In this document: piece by piece, positions 7,686-16,937 of the stretch
How positions within the stretch are numbered: the stretch's first letter is position 1
Layout: each line of letters begins with the position of its first letter
Program-made: the position numbers and the translations under genes
Origin: Saccharothrix sp.
GTDB lineage: Bacteria; Actinomycetota; Actinomycetes; Mycobacteriales; Pseudonocardiaceae
Assembly: GCF_031180885.1 (NCBI RefSeq)
Contig: NZ_JAPSLK010000028.1
Coordinates: forward strand, 1-64,000
Direction: 5' to 3'
DNA length: 64,000 nucleotides
The notes under the pieces: generated by a model
Databases searched by the model: none
What the model was told of the DNA's origin: nothing
Seen by the model: the letters and a program-made list of their open reading frames with translations, nothing else

Positions 7686-10653
7686 GAAGAGGAGCGCCGA
7701 GTTCCTCGAGAAGGGTTTCGGCGGTGTTCGCGAACGCCCCGAAGCCACCCACCACAGACAATTCGAGCCCAATCCGCGCATGGCGCAGTGCGTCGGCCCG
7801 CCGCCCGTCATGAGCCATAGCCCGAACCAAATGAATATGAGACCGAGCAACCCCGTACCGGTAATCACAAGCCGAAGCCAGCTCCAACGCCCTCAGGTGA
7901 GCCGCCACCGCCCGACCCGGTTTGCCCAGGTGGAGCAACACCAACCCCAGCGCGTTGTGAACCTCCGACTCGATGCGCGTGCTGCCGCCCAGCTCCTGGA
8001 CCAGCGCCAACGCCCGCTGCGCCGTCCGCAACGCCTCCGCGTGCTCCCCGGCCAGGCACAACGCGGTCGCCAGGTGCGCCATCCCCTCGGCCCGCGCGTG
8101 GCGAACCCCCGTCCGGTACCAGTTCGCCAGCGCGTGCCGCAGCAGCGACACCGCCCGGTCGTACTCACCCCGGGCGGTGTCGCAGCGGCCCAGGAGAGCG
8201 GCACAGGCAGCCTCAAGGTTCTCGCCGTCCGCGGTTCGGGCCAGTTCCAGACCCTCGGTCAGGTACGAGACCGCCGGGCCCAGGTCGCCCTGCATCAGGT
8301 GCAGCGCCCCCAGACCCGCCAGAGCCGCGATCCGAACGTGGGGAATATCAGGAAGTACAGCACTGAGGTCCATCAACCGCGTGAACGACGTCCGCGCGGC
8401 GGCGAAGTCGCCCAGCTCCAGGTTGACCACACCGTCCAGCCCGGCGTGCAGCCACAGCGTCCGCCCGGACGGAGACGCCTCGCGCAGGAACCGCTGCGCA
8501 CCCCGCAGGTCGCCCAGGTTCCGGTGCTCGGCGGCCAGCCAGACCAGCATGGACGTCTCGGCGTCGTGGTCGCCTGCCTTCCGCGCGGCACCGAGCGCAG
8601 CGGTGATGGCGTGGACGAACTCGACGTGGTGGCCGTGGGACCCGAAGTACCCGCTGACCGCGTCGATCAACTGCCACGACAGCGGCAGCGGGCCGTGCTC
8701 GGCGCAGTGCTCGGTCGCGGCCAGGACGCTGGGGCGTTCCGCGGTCAGCCAGGCCCGCGCGGCGTCGGCGGTCATCGTCGGCGGGCCGGACGGGCCGCGG
8801 CGCAGTTCGGGGTACAGGACGTTGCCGACCTCGACCGCCGTGCGCAGGTACCAGTCGAACAGCCGCCGCCGGGCCGCCGCGAGGTCCTCGCCCTCGAATC
8901 GCGCCCGGTCGGCGGCGTAGTCGTGCAGCAGGTCGTGCAGCACGAACCGGTCCGCCCCCACCCGCTGCACCAGGTGCGCCGACGCCAACTCGCCCAGCAG
9001 CCGAGCAGCCTCCCCCATGGGCGCGTCCGACAACGCCGCTGCCCCCGCCGCGCTGAAGTCCGGGCCGGGGACCAACCCGACCAACCGGAACAACCGCGCC
9101 GCGTCGGCGGGCAGGGCCGCGTAGGACAGGTCGAACGCGCGGCGGATCGCGGCGGTGTCGTCGTTGTCCACCGCGAGCGCGGCCAACCGGTCGCCGCCGC
9201 GCAGTTCCTCCACATAGGACTCGATGTCCAGGTGGGCCGACCCGATCAGGTTGCCCAGCGCGATGCGCAGCGCCAGCGGCAGGTACCCGCACAGCGTGGC
9301 CAGCTCGGCGATCGCGTCGAACTGCGCCACCGCCGCCTCCGGGCCCAACGACCGGGCCAGCAGCTTCCACGCCTCGTCGCCGCGCAGCACGTCCAGCCGC
9401 ACCAGCGTCGCCCGCAGCGGTTTGCGCAGCTCGTTGCGGCTGGTGATGACCACCGAGCACCCCGGCTCGCCGGGCAGCAGCGGCAGCACCTGCTCCACCG
9501 ACGCGGCGTTGTCCAGCGTGATCAGCACCCGCCGGCCGCGCAGCCGCGCCCGGTAGCCGCGGACCAGGTCCTCCTCGTCGACCGGGATGTGGTCGGCCCG
9601 CACGCCCATCGCGCGCAGGAACCGGGCCAGCACCGCCGACGTGGTCAGCGGCGGGGACGTGGAGTGCCCGCGCAGGTTCACGTAGAGCTGCCCGTCGGGG
9701 TACCGGTCGCGCACCGCGTGCCCCACCGCCGTCGCGAACGCCGTCTTGCCCACCCCCGGCGGACCGCACACCACCACGGTCGCCGCCGCCCGCGTCAGCA
9801 GCGCGGTGACCCGGGCCAGTTCGGCGGCCCGCCCCACGAAGTTCCCGACCGGCGCGGGCAACTGCGACACCGGTGCCCACGCGTCGGCCGCGGGCTGGTT
9901 CAGCGACGGGTCCCCGGTGAGGATCGCGTGGTGCACCGCGCGCAGCCGGTCGCTCGGGTCCACGCCCAGCTCCCTCGCGAGCGCCGTGGACGCCTGCCGG
10001 TACGCGTCCAGCGCGTCGGCCTGCCGGTCCACCCGGTACAGCGCCACCATCAGCTGCGACCAGAACCGCTCGCGCAGCGGGTGCTGCGCGGTGAGCCGGC
10101 GCAGGTCCGCGATCACCTCGTCGCACCGGCCCAGCCGCAGCTTCACGTCGATCAGCTCGGAGGTCACCCGCAGCCGCTGCTCGGTCAGGTTCGGCACCTC
10201 GGTCTCGTGCAGCGACTCCGACGGCACGTCCGCCAGCGCCGACCCGCGCCAGTGCCCCAGCGCCTGCTCGTACACCCCCCGCGAACCCTCGAAGTCCTGC
10301 GCCGCCGCCAGCGCCGCACCCCGCTCGGCCAGGTCGGCGAACCGGTGCAGGTCCAGCGCGTCGCGCGGCAGGTCGATGCGGTAGCCGGTGGGCGTGGTGT
10401 GGATCAGCGGAGGGTCGCCCAGCGCCCGGCGCAGCCGCATCACGTACACGGGGAGGGTCTGGGCGGCCCGGTCCGGCGTCACCTCGCCCCACACGCGGCG
10501 GATCAGGTCGCTCGCGGGCACCGACCGGTTCGCGCCGAGCAGCAGGGTCGCCAGGACGATCCGGTGCTTCGCGGCGGTGATCGGGACCAGCCGGCCGTCC
10601 CGGCGGACCACGAGCGGTCCGAGCACCCCGAACTCGTCCTGCGACCGGGTCAA
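7681..10653 (-). CDS. AfsR/SARP-type BTAD transcriptional regulator with NB-ARC and TPR
   Basis: 990 aa. OmpR-type winged helix at about 10-92, bacterial transcriptional activation domain (BTAD) at about 97-247, NB-ARC ATPase from about 270 with Walker A GPPGVGKT (297-304) and RRVLITLDNA Walker B, then a TPR-rich C-terminal half from about 620. This is the layout of AfsR and similar regulators of secondary metabolism. The TTG start at 10653 is favoured by GGAGCGGAGG just upstream. No biosynthetic cluster adjoins it in this window, so its targets are unknown. A perfect inverted repeat lies 35-60 nt upstream. Confidence 0.92.
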   Translation of the reverse strand: MTRSQDEFGVLGPLVVRRDGRLVPITAAKHRIVLATLLLGANRSVPASDLIRRVWGEVTPDRAAQTLPVYVMRLRRALGDPPLIHTTPTGYRIDLPRDALDLHRFADLAERGAALAAAQDFEGSRGVYEQALGHWRGSALADVPSESLHETEVPNLTEQRLRVTSELIDVKLRLGRCDEVIADLRRLTAQHPLRERFWSQLMVALYRVDRQADALDAYRQASTALARELGVDPSDRLRAVHHAILTGDPSLNQPAADAWAPVSQLPAPVGNFVGRAAELARVTALLTRAAATVVVCGPPGVGKTAFATAVGHAVRDRYPDGQLYVNLRGHSTSPPLTTSAVLARFLRAMGVRADHIPVDEEDLVRGYRARLRGRRVLITLDNAASVEQVLPLLPGEPGCSVVITSRNELRKPLRATLVRLDVLRGDEAWKLLARSLGPEAAVAQFDAIAELATLCGYLPLALRIALGNLIGSAHLDIESYVEELRGGDRLAALAVDNDDTAAIRRAFDLSYAALPADAARLFRLVGLVPGPDFSAAGAAALSDAPMGEAARLLGELASAHLVQRVGADRFVLHDLLHDYAADRARFEGEDLAAARRRLFDWYLRTAVEVGNVLYPELRRGPSGPPTMTADAARAWLTAERPSVLAATEHCAEHGPLPLSWQLIDAVSGYFGSHGHHVEFVHAITAALGAARKAGDHDAETSMLVWLAAEHRNLGDLRGAQRFLREASPSGRTLWLHAGLDGVVNLELGDFAAARTSFTRLMDLSAVLPDIPHVRIAALAGLGALHLMQGDLGPAVSYLTEGLELARTADGENLEAACAALLGRCDTARGEYDRAVSLLRHALANWYRTGVRHARAEGMAHLATALCLAGEHAEALRTAQRALALVQELGGSTRIESEVHNALGLVLLHLGKPGRAVAAHLRALELASACDYRYGVARSHIHLVRAMAHDGRRADALRHARIGLELSVVGGFGAFANTAETLLEELGAPLP

Positions 10654-10687
10654 CTCGCCTCCGCTCCTGTAGAGACCTTGACATGCT

Positions 10688-10713
10688 GGTACTCCGGTCC
10701 GGTCCGGAGTACC
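10688..10713. promoter_or_regulatory. perfect inverted repeat upstream of the BTAD regulator
   Basis: Arms ggtactccgg and ccggagtacc are perfectly complementary with a 6-nt spacer, 35 nt before the TTG start and 48 nt after the helicase stop. It may be an operator for autoregulation of the BTAD gene or a terminator hairpin of the helicase gene; both lie on the minus strand, and the sequence alone does not decide. Confidence 0.6.
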
Positions 10714-10761
10714 ACCGGATGGACCCGACCACCCGGATCGCCGCCGATCGGCCCCGAAGCG

Positions 10762-13236
10762 CTAGAGCCGCCCCACTTCGGTGATCCGCAGCGCGGCGGT
10801 GCCGGCCTCGTCGGACTCGGCGAGGTCCACTTCGGCGGTGAAGCCCCAGTCGTGGTCCTTCGCGGGGTCGTCGAAGATCTGGCGGACCGTCCAGCGGCCG
10901 GGCTCCTCGGTGATCACCAGCAGCTGCGGGCCGCGCGCGTCCGGGCCGATGCCGATCTCGTCGTGCTCCTCGAAGTACGGGTCCAGCGCGTCCTGCCAGT
11001 CCTCGGCCGCCCAGCCCGAGTCGCCGTCGAGTTGGCCCAGCTCGTAGTAGTTGCGCCGGGCGGCCAGCTCCACCCGCCGGAACAACGCGTTGCGCACCAG
11101 GACGCGGAACGCCCTCATGTTGCGGGTGACGGCCGGCGGGACCTCGTCCACGACCGTGTCGTCGGCCGGGTTGCGCAGCTTCTCCCACTCGTCGATCAGG
11201 CTGGAGTCGACCTGGCGCACCAGTTCGCCCAGCCACTCCTCCAGGTCGGAAAGCTCCTCGGTCTTCGCGTCACCCGGCACGGTCTGGCGCAGCGCCTTGT
11301 AAGCGTCGGCCAGGTACCGCAGCACCAGGCCCTCGGAGCGCGCGAGCTGGTAGTACGACACGTACTCGGCGAACGTCATCGCCCGCTCGAACATGTCCCG
11401 CACCACCGACTTGGGTGACAGGTGGTGGTCGGCGACCCACGGGTGCCCGCGCCGGTAGGTGGTGAAGGCCGCTTCCAGCAGTTCGGCCAGCGGCTTCGGG
11501 TAGGTGACGTCCTCCAGCAGCTCCATCCGCTGCTCGTACTCGATGCCCTCGGACTTCATCGCGCCGATGGCCTCGCCGCGCGCCTTGTGCTCCTGCGCGG
11601 ACAGCACCTGGCGCGGGTCGTCCAATGTGGACTCGATGACGGACAGGACGTCCAGCGCGTAGGACGGGGAGTCCTTGTCCAGCAGCTCGATCGCGGCCAG
11701 CGCGAACGGCGACAACGGCTGGTTGAGCGCGAAGTTGACCTGGAGGTCCACGGTGAGCCGGATGTGCTCGCCCTCCCGCTCCACCACACCCGCCGCGAGC
11801 AGCGCCCGGTACATCGAGATGGCGCGCAGGATGTGCTTGCGCTGCGCCGGGCGGTCCTCGTGGTTGTCCTCCAGCAGGTGCCGCATGGCGGCGAACGTGT
11901 CGCCCGGGCGGCCGATCACGTTGAGCAGCATCGCGTGGCTGACCTGGAAGCTGGACGTGAGCGGCTCGGGCTCGGCGTTCTTGAGCCGCTCGAACGTCTG
12001 GTCGCTCCAGGACACGAACCCCTCGGGCGCCTTCTTGCGCACCACCTTGCGCCGCTTCTTGGGGTCGTCACCGGCCTTCGCCAGCGCTTTCTCGTTCTCC
12101 ACGACGTGGTCGGGCGCCTGGACGACGACCGTGCCGACGGTGTCGTAGCCGGCCCGACCCGCGCGGCCCGCGATCTGGTGGAACTCGCGCGCCTTGAGGT
12201 GGCGGGTGCGGGTGCCGTCGTACTTGGACAGCGCGGTGAAGACGACCGTGCGGATGGGGACGTTGATGCCGACGCCGAGCGTGTCCGTGCCGCAGATGAC
12301 CTTCAGCAGACCGGCCTGCGCCAGCTGTTCCACGAGGCGCCGGTACTTGGGCAACATGCCCGCGTGGTGCACGCCGATGCCGTGCCGGACCAGGCGCGAG
12401 AGCGTCTTGCCGAACCCCGAGGTGAACCGGAACCGGCCGATCATCGCGGCGATGGCGTCCTTCTCGGCGCGGGTGGCGACGTTGACGCTCATCAGGGCCT
12501 GGGCGCGTTCGAGCGCGGAGGCCTGGGTGAAGTGGACGACGTAGATCGGGGCCTCGCGGCCGTGCAGGAGTTCCTCGATGGTCTCGTGCAGCGGGGTGAG
12601 GACGTACTGGAAGTTCAACGGGACGGGGCGCTGGGCGGAGCGCACGGTCGTGGTCGGGCGGCCGGTGCGGCGGGTGAGGTCCTTCTCGAAGAACGTGACG
12701 TCACCAAGGGTCGCCGACATGAGGAGGAATTGAGCCTGGGGCAGTTCGATCAGCGGGACCTGCCACGCCCAGCCCCGGTCGGGCTCGGAGTAGAAGTGGA
12801 ACTCGTCCATGACGACCTGGCCGACGTCGGCTTCCTCGCCGTCGCGCAGGGCGATGTTGGCCAGGATCTCGGCGGTGCAGCAGATGATCGGGGCGGTCTC
12901 GTTGACGCTGGCGTCGCCGGTCATCATGCCGACGTTCTCCGCGCCGAACGTGTCGATGAGGGCGAAGAACTTCTCGGAGACGAGTGCCTTGATCGGGGCG
13001 GTGTAGTAGGTGCGCTTGCCTTCGGCGAGGGCGGCGAAGTGCGCGCCGATCGCGACCAGGCTCTTGCCCGAGCCGGTGGGCGTGCTCAGGATGACGTTCG
13101 ACCCGGAGACGATCTCGATGAGCGCCTCCTGCTGCGCGGGGTACAACTCGAGCCCCCGCTGTTGGGCCCACTCGGCGAAGGTGTCGTAGAGGAGGTCGGC
13201 GTCGGGGGTGGGCGGCAGCAGGTCGGTGAGAGTCAT
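10762..13236 (-). CDS. DEAD/DEAH-box helicase with DUF3516
   Basis: 824 aa. Superfamily 2 helicase core: Walker A STPTGSGKS (51-59), Walker B DEFH (144-147), SAT motif MSATLG, and helicase C motifs GINVPIRTVVF and HQIAGRAGRAG. The C-terminal half (about 420-824) corresponds to the DUF3516 region found with actinobacterial Ski2-like helicases. ATG at 13236 begins MTLTDLLPP; upstream in-frame sequence is low-complexity and there is no clear ribosome site, so the mRNA may be leaderless. RNA unwinding or processing is the probable role, by family. Confidence 0.9.
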   Translation of the reverse strand: MTLTDLLPPTPDADLLYDTFAEWAQQRGLELYPAQQEALIEIVSGSNVILSTPTGSGKSLVAIGAHFAALAEGKRTYYTAPIKALVSEKFFALIDTFGAENVGMMTGDASVNETAPIICCTAEILANIALRDGEEADVGQVVMDEFHFYSEPDRGWAWQVPLIELPQAQFLLMSATLGDVTFFEKDLTRRTGRPTTTVRSAQRPVPLNFQYVLTPLHETIEELLHGREAPIYVVHFTQASALERAQALMSVNVATRAEKDAIAAMIGRFRFTSGFGKTLSRLVRHGIGVHHAGMLPKYRRLVEQLAQAGLLKVICGTDTLGVGINVPIRTVVFTALSKYDGTRTRHLKAREFHQIAGRAGRAGYDTVGTVVVQAPDHVVENEKALAKAGDDPKKRRKVVRKKAPEGFVSWSDQTFERLKNAEPEPLTSSFQVSHAMLLNVIGRPGDTFAAMRHLLEDNHEDRPAQRKHILRAISMYRALLAAGVVEREGEHIRLTVDLQVNFALNQPLSPFALAAIELLDKDSPSYALDVLSVIESTLDDPRQVLSAQEHKARGEAIGAMKSEGIEYEQRMELLEDVTYPKPLAELLEAAFTTYRRGHPWVADHHLSPKSVVRDMFERAMTFAEYVSYYQLARSEGLVLRYLADAYKALRQTVPGDAKTEELSDLEEWLGELVRQVDSSLIDEWEKLRNPADDTVVDEVPPAVTRNMRAFRVLVRNALFRRVELAARRNYYELGQLDGDSGWAAEDWQDALDPYFEEHDEIGIGPDARGPQLLVITEEPGRWTVRQIFDDPAKDHDWGFTAEVDLAESDEAGTAALRITEVGRL

Positions 13237-13436
13237 CGCAGGCAGATCATAGTGGGTCCACCCCGAGAGCCACGTCCGCGCAACACCCACCCCCGCTCCG
13301 GCCGACCTGGCACCCCACCCGACACCGTCGCGCCGAGCCGGCCGGATCGCGCAGGCCGGGTTGGGGTGGGCTGCGTTGAGCCGCGCCGGGCCGGATCGGG
13401 TCGTGCCGCAAAACCGCCGAACCCCTTGTCCCGGGT

Positions 13437-13485
13437 GTTGGACGATGGCTTTGTTTTCCGGCCGGAAATTGCGGGATCGTCCAAC
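13437..13485. promoter_or_regulatory. nested palindromes between the helicase and PucR-type genes
   Basis: The 288-bp gap 13237-13524 has no gene. It contains gttggacgat (13437-13446) and its complement atcgtccaac (13476-13485) enclosing the perfect 14-bp palindrome tttccggccggaaa (13455-13468). It lies 40 nt downstream of the PucR-type gene and about 200 nt upstream of the helicase start. Two near copies of gcaaaaccgycg flank it. It could be a terminator or an operator. Confidence 0.55.
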
Positions 13486-13524
13486 GCGCAAAACCGTCGC
13501 CCCGCCGCCGCACCCGCCAAACGG

Positions 13525-14634
13525 CTAGCGGTCCAGCCACACTCGCAGCGACCACCACCGCTGGAGGCTGGTGAGGACGGAAGGTGGGTCGTCGTCCCAC
13601 GGTGTGCCGGTCAGTTCAGCCAACCGGTCCAGGCGGTAACGCACAGTGTTCGGATGGACGTGCAGAGCGGCGGCGGTGTGGCTGAGGCGTTGGCCGTGGT
13701 CCAGGTAGACCATCGCGGTGGCGACGAGCTCCCGGTGGAAGTCGTCGGTGTGGTCGAGGCCGGTCAGGGTGTTGGCCAGCAGGTCGGCCAGCACCGGCTG
13801 TGCGTCCAGGGCGACCTCGCCGGCCAGGTCGGTCAGGTGGCGCAGGCCCGAACGGGTCGTCAGCCGGGCCGCCGCCACGCACAGGGCGTGGATGTCGTGC
13901 ACCCGATCGAGGGGCGAAGCGGGGGCGACCACCAGCAGGACGCCGGGCACGGCGGTGGGCAGCCGGGCCGCCAAGCCGGTCAACCTGCCCTCTACCAGGC
14001 CGAACACCCCGCCGGCGGCGCGCAGGTGCTGCTCCAGGACCCGCGCGCGACCCGGGTCGCTGACGTCCGAGACCAGGCAGTGGTAGCGCTCGCCTGGGAT
14101 CAGGCCGGCGCGGCGCAATTCCCCACCCGAAGGGACGTCGCCGGCCAGCAGGAGGCGGCGCAGGAGGTGGGTGTCGGCGTCGCGGGTCGTGCGGGACAAC
14201 TCCAGTTCGGCGGTGTGGTAGCCGTTGACCACGTGCCGTTCCAGCGCGCCGGTGTAGCGGTCCATGTCCAGCACCGCCTCCAGGATCGCCTCGGACGGCA
14301 CGCCCGCCTCCCGACCCCGGGAGATCGCGATCTTCATCGCCTCCGCCCGACCCGCCTGCACGCCCCGCAGCAGGCCGTCGATCGAGATGCCCTGCGCCGC
14401 CCGGTCCGCGCCCAGGGCCTCGGCGGCGGCGAAGTGGCGGTCGTCGGGTTCGCCGGGCCGCTCGAAGAAGTCCAGCGCGGCGGCCAGGAGGACCTGCACG
14501 TGCCGGCGGGTCTCGGCCTCCGGCAGCGCGGCCACGTCCGACGAACTGCGCCGCGCCACCCGGACCAGCTCCTCGACGACGCGGCCGTCCGTCGCCACGT
14601 CCCGGAACACCCGCTTGACCAGCTCGTCGCGCAC
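13525..14634 (-). CDS. PucR/CdaR-type transcriptional regulator
   Basis: 369 aa. The C-terminus has the PucR helix-turn-helix (LSHTAAALHVHPNTVRYRLDRL, split here as LSHTAAALHVHPN and TVRYRLDRL), preceded by a GGDEF-like PucR middle domain and an N-terminal helical region (about 1-160) of the RsbR/Str-type seen in such regulators. GTG at 14634 gives VRDELVKRVF and has GAGGGGGCGGG upstream; the longer frame to 14934 overlaps the divergent gene and is less likely. It is divergent from a secreted beta-propeller protein, 121 bp away, and may control it. Confidence 0.8.
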   Translation of the reverse strand: MRDELVKRVFRDVATDGRVVEELVRVARRSSSDVAALPEAETRRHVQVLLAAALDFFERPGEPDDRHFAAAEALGADRAAQGISIDGLLRGVQAGRAEAMKIAISRGREAGVPSEAILEAVLDMDRYTGALERHVVNGYHTAELELSRTTRDADTHLLRRLLLAGDVPSGGELRRAGLIPGERYHCLVSDVSDPGRARVLEQHLRAAGGVFGLVEGRLTGLAARLPTAVPGVLLVVAPASPLDRVHDIHALCVAAARLTTRSGLRHLTDLAGEVALDAQPVLADLLANTLTGLDHTDDFHRELVATAMVYLDHGQRLSHTAAALHVHPNTVRYRLDRLAELTGTPWDDDPPSVLTSLQRWWSLRVWLDR

Positions 14635-14755
14635 CCCGCCCCCTCGAAGTTGTGGCACTGGCACAACGAGCTTGCGGGTCGTTGGGCGCGTTCCCCTACC
14701 GCCGGACCGCCGAAACCCGCTTCCCTGGTCGGCACACAGCCGAAAGGTGTCCCCC
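14635..14755. promoter_or_regulatory. divergent promoter region with inverted repeat
   Basis: This 121-bp gap separates the PucR-type gene and the beta-propeller gene. gttgtg at 14649-14654 and cacaac at 14662-14667 form an inverted repeat with a 7-nt spacer just 15 nt before the regulator start, a candidate binding site for the regulator. Confidence 0.4.
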
Positions 14756-15982
14756 GTGCGACCACTCCGAACGGCGGCCCTGCTCGCCGCGTGCGCCCTG
14801 CTCGCGACCTCCGCGCCGGCCACCGCCCAACCACCCCTGCGCCAGGTGATGTTCGTCGGCAACAACTGGGACGGCACCGCCGACGTCATCGCCGCCACCG
14901 GCGACTTCGCCAAGATCGCCCGCGTCAACGTCATCCCGGACCGCGAGGAGCGGTTGCGGGAGATCTACCTCAACCCGGTGAAGCTCGCGTTCTTCCTCGG
15001 CATCCGCAACGGCCCCGGCGAGGGCCACGACCAGTTCGTCGACGACATGTACACCACGCCGGACGGCACGGCGGTGGTCGCGTCCCGGCCGAGCTTCGCC
15101 GACGTGGTGTCGATCGACCTGGCCACCGGCCGGATCAAGTGGCGGTTCCCGGTGTCCGGGTTCCGCTCCGACCACATGGCCGTGTCCCCGGACGGCCGGC
15201 GGGTCGCGGTGTCCGCGTCGACCTCCAACACCGTCCACGTCCTGGACATCACGAGTGGGCGCGAGGTCGGCAAGTTCTCCGCCGGCGACAAGCCGCACGA
15301 GAACGTCTTCACCGACGGTGGCACCCGCCTGTGGAACATGTCGATCGGCGAGGTCAACACCGACCTGGACGCGCCGTGGCTGGACTTCACCAAGGGCGAC
15401 CGGCGGATCACCGTGGTCGACGCGGCCACGTTCCAGCAGGTCAAGGTGATCGACATGCGGCAGCGGCTGGACGCGTTCGGCCGCTCCGACCTGTCGGACT
15501 CGGTGCGCCCGGTGGCGTTCACGCCCGACGAGTCCAAGCTGTACTTCCAGGTGTCGTTCTTCAACGGCTTCGCGGAGTACGACGTGGCCGCCGACCGGAT
15601 CACCCGCGTCAAGACCCTGCCCAAGAACCCGAACACCAGCGAGGACCGCACCACCTGGGTCAACGACTCGCGCCACCACGGCATGTCGATGAACCCGGCG
15701 GGCACCAAGCTGTGCGTCGCGGGGACCATGGACGACTACGCCACCGTGGTGGACCGGGCGAGCCTCGTTGAAGGGCCGCTCGTGCCCGCGTCCAAGCCGT
15801 ACTGGGCGACGGTGAGCGGTGACGGCAAGGCGTGCGTGATCTCCGAGAGCGGGGCGGACCAGGTGACGGCGATCGACTTCGCGACCGGCCGCAAGATCAC
15901 CTCCGTGCCGGTGGGCGACCACCCGCAGCGCGTCCGCATCGGCCACGTGCCCGCCGGCTGGTCCGGACCGGCCGCGGGCTGA
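14756..15982 (+). CDS. secreted YVTN/WD40-like beta-propeller protein
   Basis: 408 aa from GTG at 14756, with CGAAAGG about 10 nt upstream. The signal peptide is clear: RPLRTAALLAACALLATS followed by an ATA-Q cleavage site near residue 24. The rest shows repeated beta-propeller blades with motifs such as SPDGRRVAVSAS, FTPDESKLYF and VSGDGKACVIS, each followed by xVxxxDxATGR, as in YncE/YVTN proteins. No catalytic motif was recognised. The stop region is partly duplicated just downstream (ccggccgcgggctga at 15968-15982, near copy to about 16003). Confidence 0.8.
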   Translation: MRPLRTAALLAACALLATSAPATAQPPLRQVMFVGNNWDGTADVIAATGDFAKIARVNVIPDREERLREIYLNPVKLAFFLGIRNGPGEGHDQFVDDMYTTPDGTAVVASRPSFADVVSIDLATGRIKWRFPVSGFRSDHMAVSPDGRRVAVSASTSNTVHVLDITSGREVGKFSAGDKPHENVFTDGGTRLWNMSIGEVNTDLDAPWLDFTKGDRRITVVDAATFQQVKVIDMRQRLDAFGRSDLSDSVRPVAFTPDESKLYFQVSFFNGFAEYDVAADRITRVKTLPKNPNTSEDRTTWVNDSRHHGMSMNPAGTKLCVAGTMDDYATVVDRASLVEGPLVPASKPYWATVSGDGKACVISESGADQVTAIDFATGRKITSVPVGDHPQRVRIGHVPAGWSGPAAG

Positions 15983-16241
15983 GGCGGGCCGGCCGCGGGT
16001 TGACCGGGACCGGCGGCGGGGCTGGCCTGGGCTGGCGGCGGGCTGACCGCGACCCCGCCCCCGGGCGGACCGGGGTCGGCCGGAACGGGTTCGGTGGGGC
16101 CGCAACCACCGGACCCGTTCGCCGGATCTTCACCCCGCGCCACCTTCTCCGCCGGTAGCTTGGGGACTGGTCCGCGCGGCTGACCTCACACCCCCTTTGT
16201 TGCCTCATGCTGGCCATAGCGGGGCACTGGCAATTACGGTG
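15983..16241 (+). other. 259-bp gap before the ECF transporter operon
   Basis: GC-rich, with short repeats of ggccggccgcggg and a ccgcccccgggcgg palindrome near 16054-16067. ttgcc (16199-16203) and ggcaa (16228-16232) form a loose inverted repeat close to the CbiM start. I see no convincing cobalamin riboswitch: the conserved B12 box is not recognisable. Confidence 0.4.
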
Positions 16242-16937
16242 ATGACCGTGTCCGAACCGGTAGCCATGCACATGAGCGACGGCCTGCTCAACGCGCCGAC
16301 GTCGCTGCTGTTCGTCGCGGTCGCCGTCGTGGGGGTCGGCGTCGCCCTCGCCAAGGCCCGGGGCGACCTCGACGACCGCACCGCGCCGATGGCGGGCCTG
16401 GTGGCGGCGTTCGTGTTCGCCACCCAGATGCTGAACTTCCCGGTGCTGCCCGGTGTCAGCGGGCACCTGCTGGGCGGTGCGCTCGCGGCGATCCTGGTCG
16501 GACCGTGGGTCGGCGCGCTGTGCGTGACGATCGTGCTGGTCGTGCAGTCGCTGTTCTTCGCCGACGGCGGCGTGACCGCGCTGGGCGCGAACGTCACCAA
16601 CATGGCCCTGATCGGCACCGCCGTCGGCTACCTGACCGCCGTCGCCCTGCGCGGCCTGGCCAAGCGCGGCAAGGGCGGTCTGGCGCTCGTCTCCTTCCTG
16701 TCCGCGCTGGTCAACACGGTGCTGGCGAGCTTCGGCTTCGTCGTCGAGTACGCGATCGGCGGCGCGGGCGGGGTGTCCTTCGGGACCGTCGCGACCGCCG
16801 TGCTGGGCGTGCACGTCCTGATCGGCATCGGCGAGGGCCTGATCACGGCCGCCACGGTGTCCGCCGTCGCCGTCGCCCGACCCGACCTGGTGTACCTGCT
16901 GCGCGGCGTGCCGCAGAAGCTGGAGCTGAAGGCGTGA
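16242..16937 (+). CDS. cbiM: CbiM-family ECF transporter substrate-binding permease (Co/Ni)
   Basis: 231 aa from ATG 16242, or 223 aa from ATG 16266 where the family signature MHMSDGLLN begins. In CbiM/NikM the second residue His helps coordinate the metal at the mature N-terminus, so 16266 may be the true start. Six to seven membrane helices follow, with the conserved ALGANVTNMALIG segment. The stop overlaps the next gene as GTGA. With the PDGLE protein and CbiQO fusion it makes a cobalt or nickel uptake transporter; which metal cannot be told from sequence. Confidence 0.9.
   Translation: MTVSEPVAMHMSDGLLNAPTSLLFVAVAVVGVGVALAKARGDLDDRTAPMAGLVAAFVFATQMLNFPVLPGVSGHLLGGALAAILVGPWVGALCVTIVLVVQSLFFADGGVTALGANVTNMALIGTAVGYLTAVALRGLAKRGKGGLALVSFLSALVNTVLASFGFVVEYAIGGAGGVSFGTVATAVLGVHVLIGIGEGLITAATVSAVAVARPDLVYLLRGVPQKLELKA

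Noticed and set aside
7218-7868. 216-codon minus-strand frame with a hydrophobic N-terminus
   Set aside because: It overlaps the BTAD gene end in another frame and crosses the palindromic element; apparent membrane segment is a shadow of TPR codons.
7285-11418. 1377-codon plus-strand open frame
   Set aside because: It lies opposite the BTAD regulator and helicase genes, is rich in Arg, Gln and Pro and has no domain; it is a GC-rich shadow frame.
11422-15771. 1449-codon plus-strand open frame
   Set aside because: Shadow of the helicase and PucR genes on the opposite strand, low-complexity, no ribosome site.
16100-16241. cobalamin riboswitch before cbiM
   Set aside because: The B12 box and core pairings could not be recognised; only a loose inverted repeat is present.
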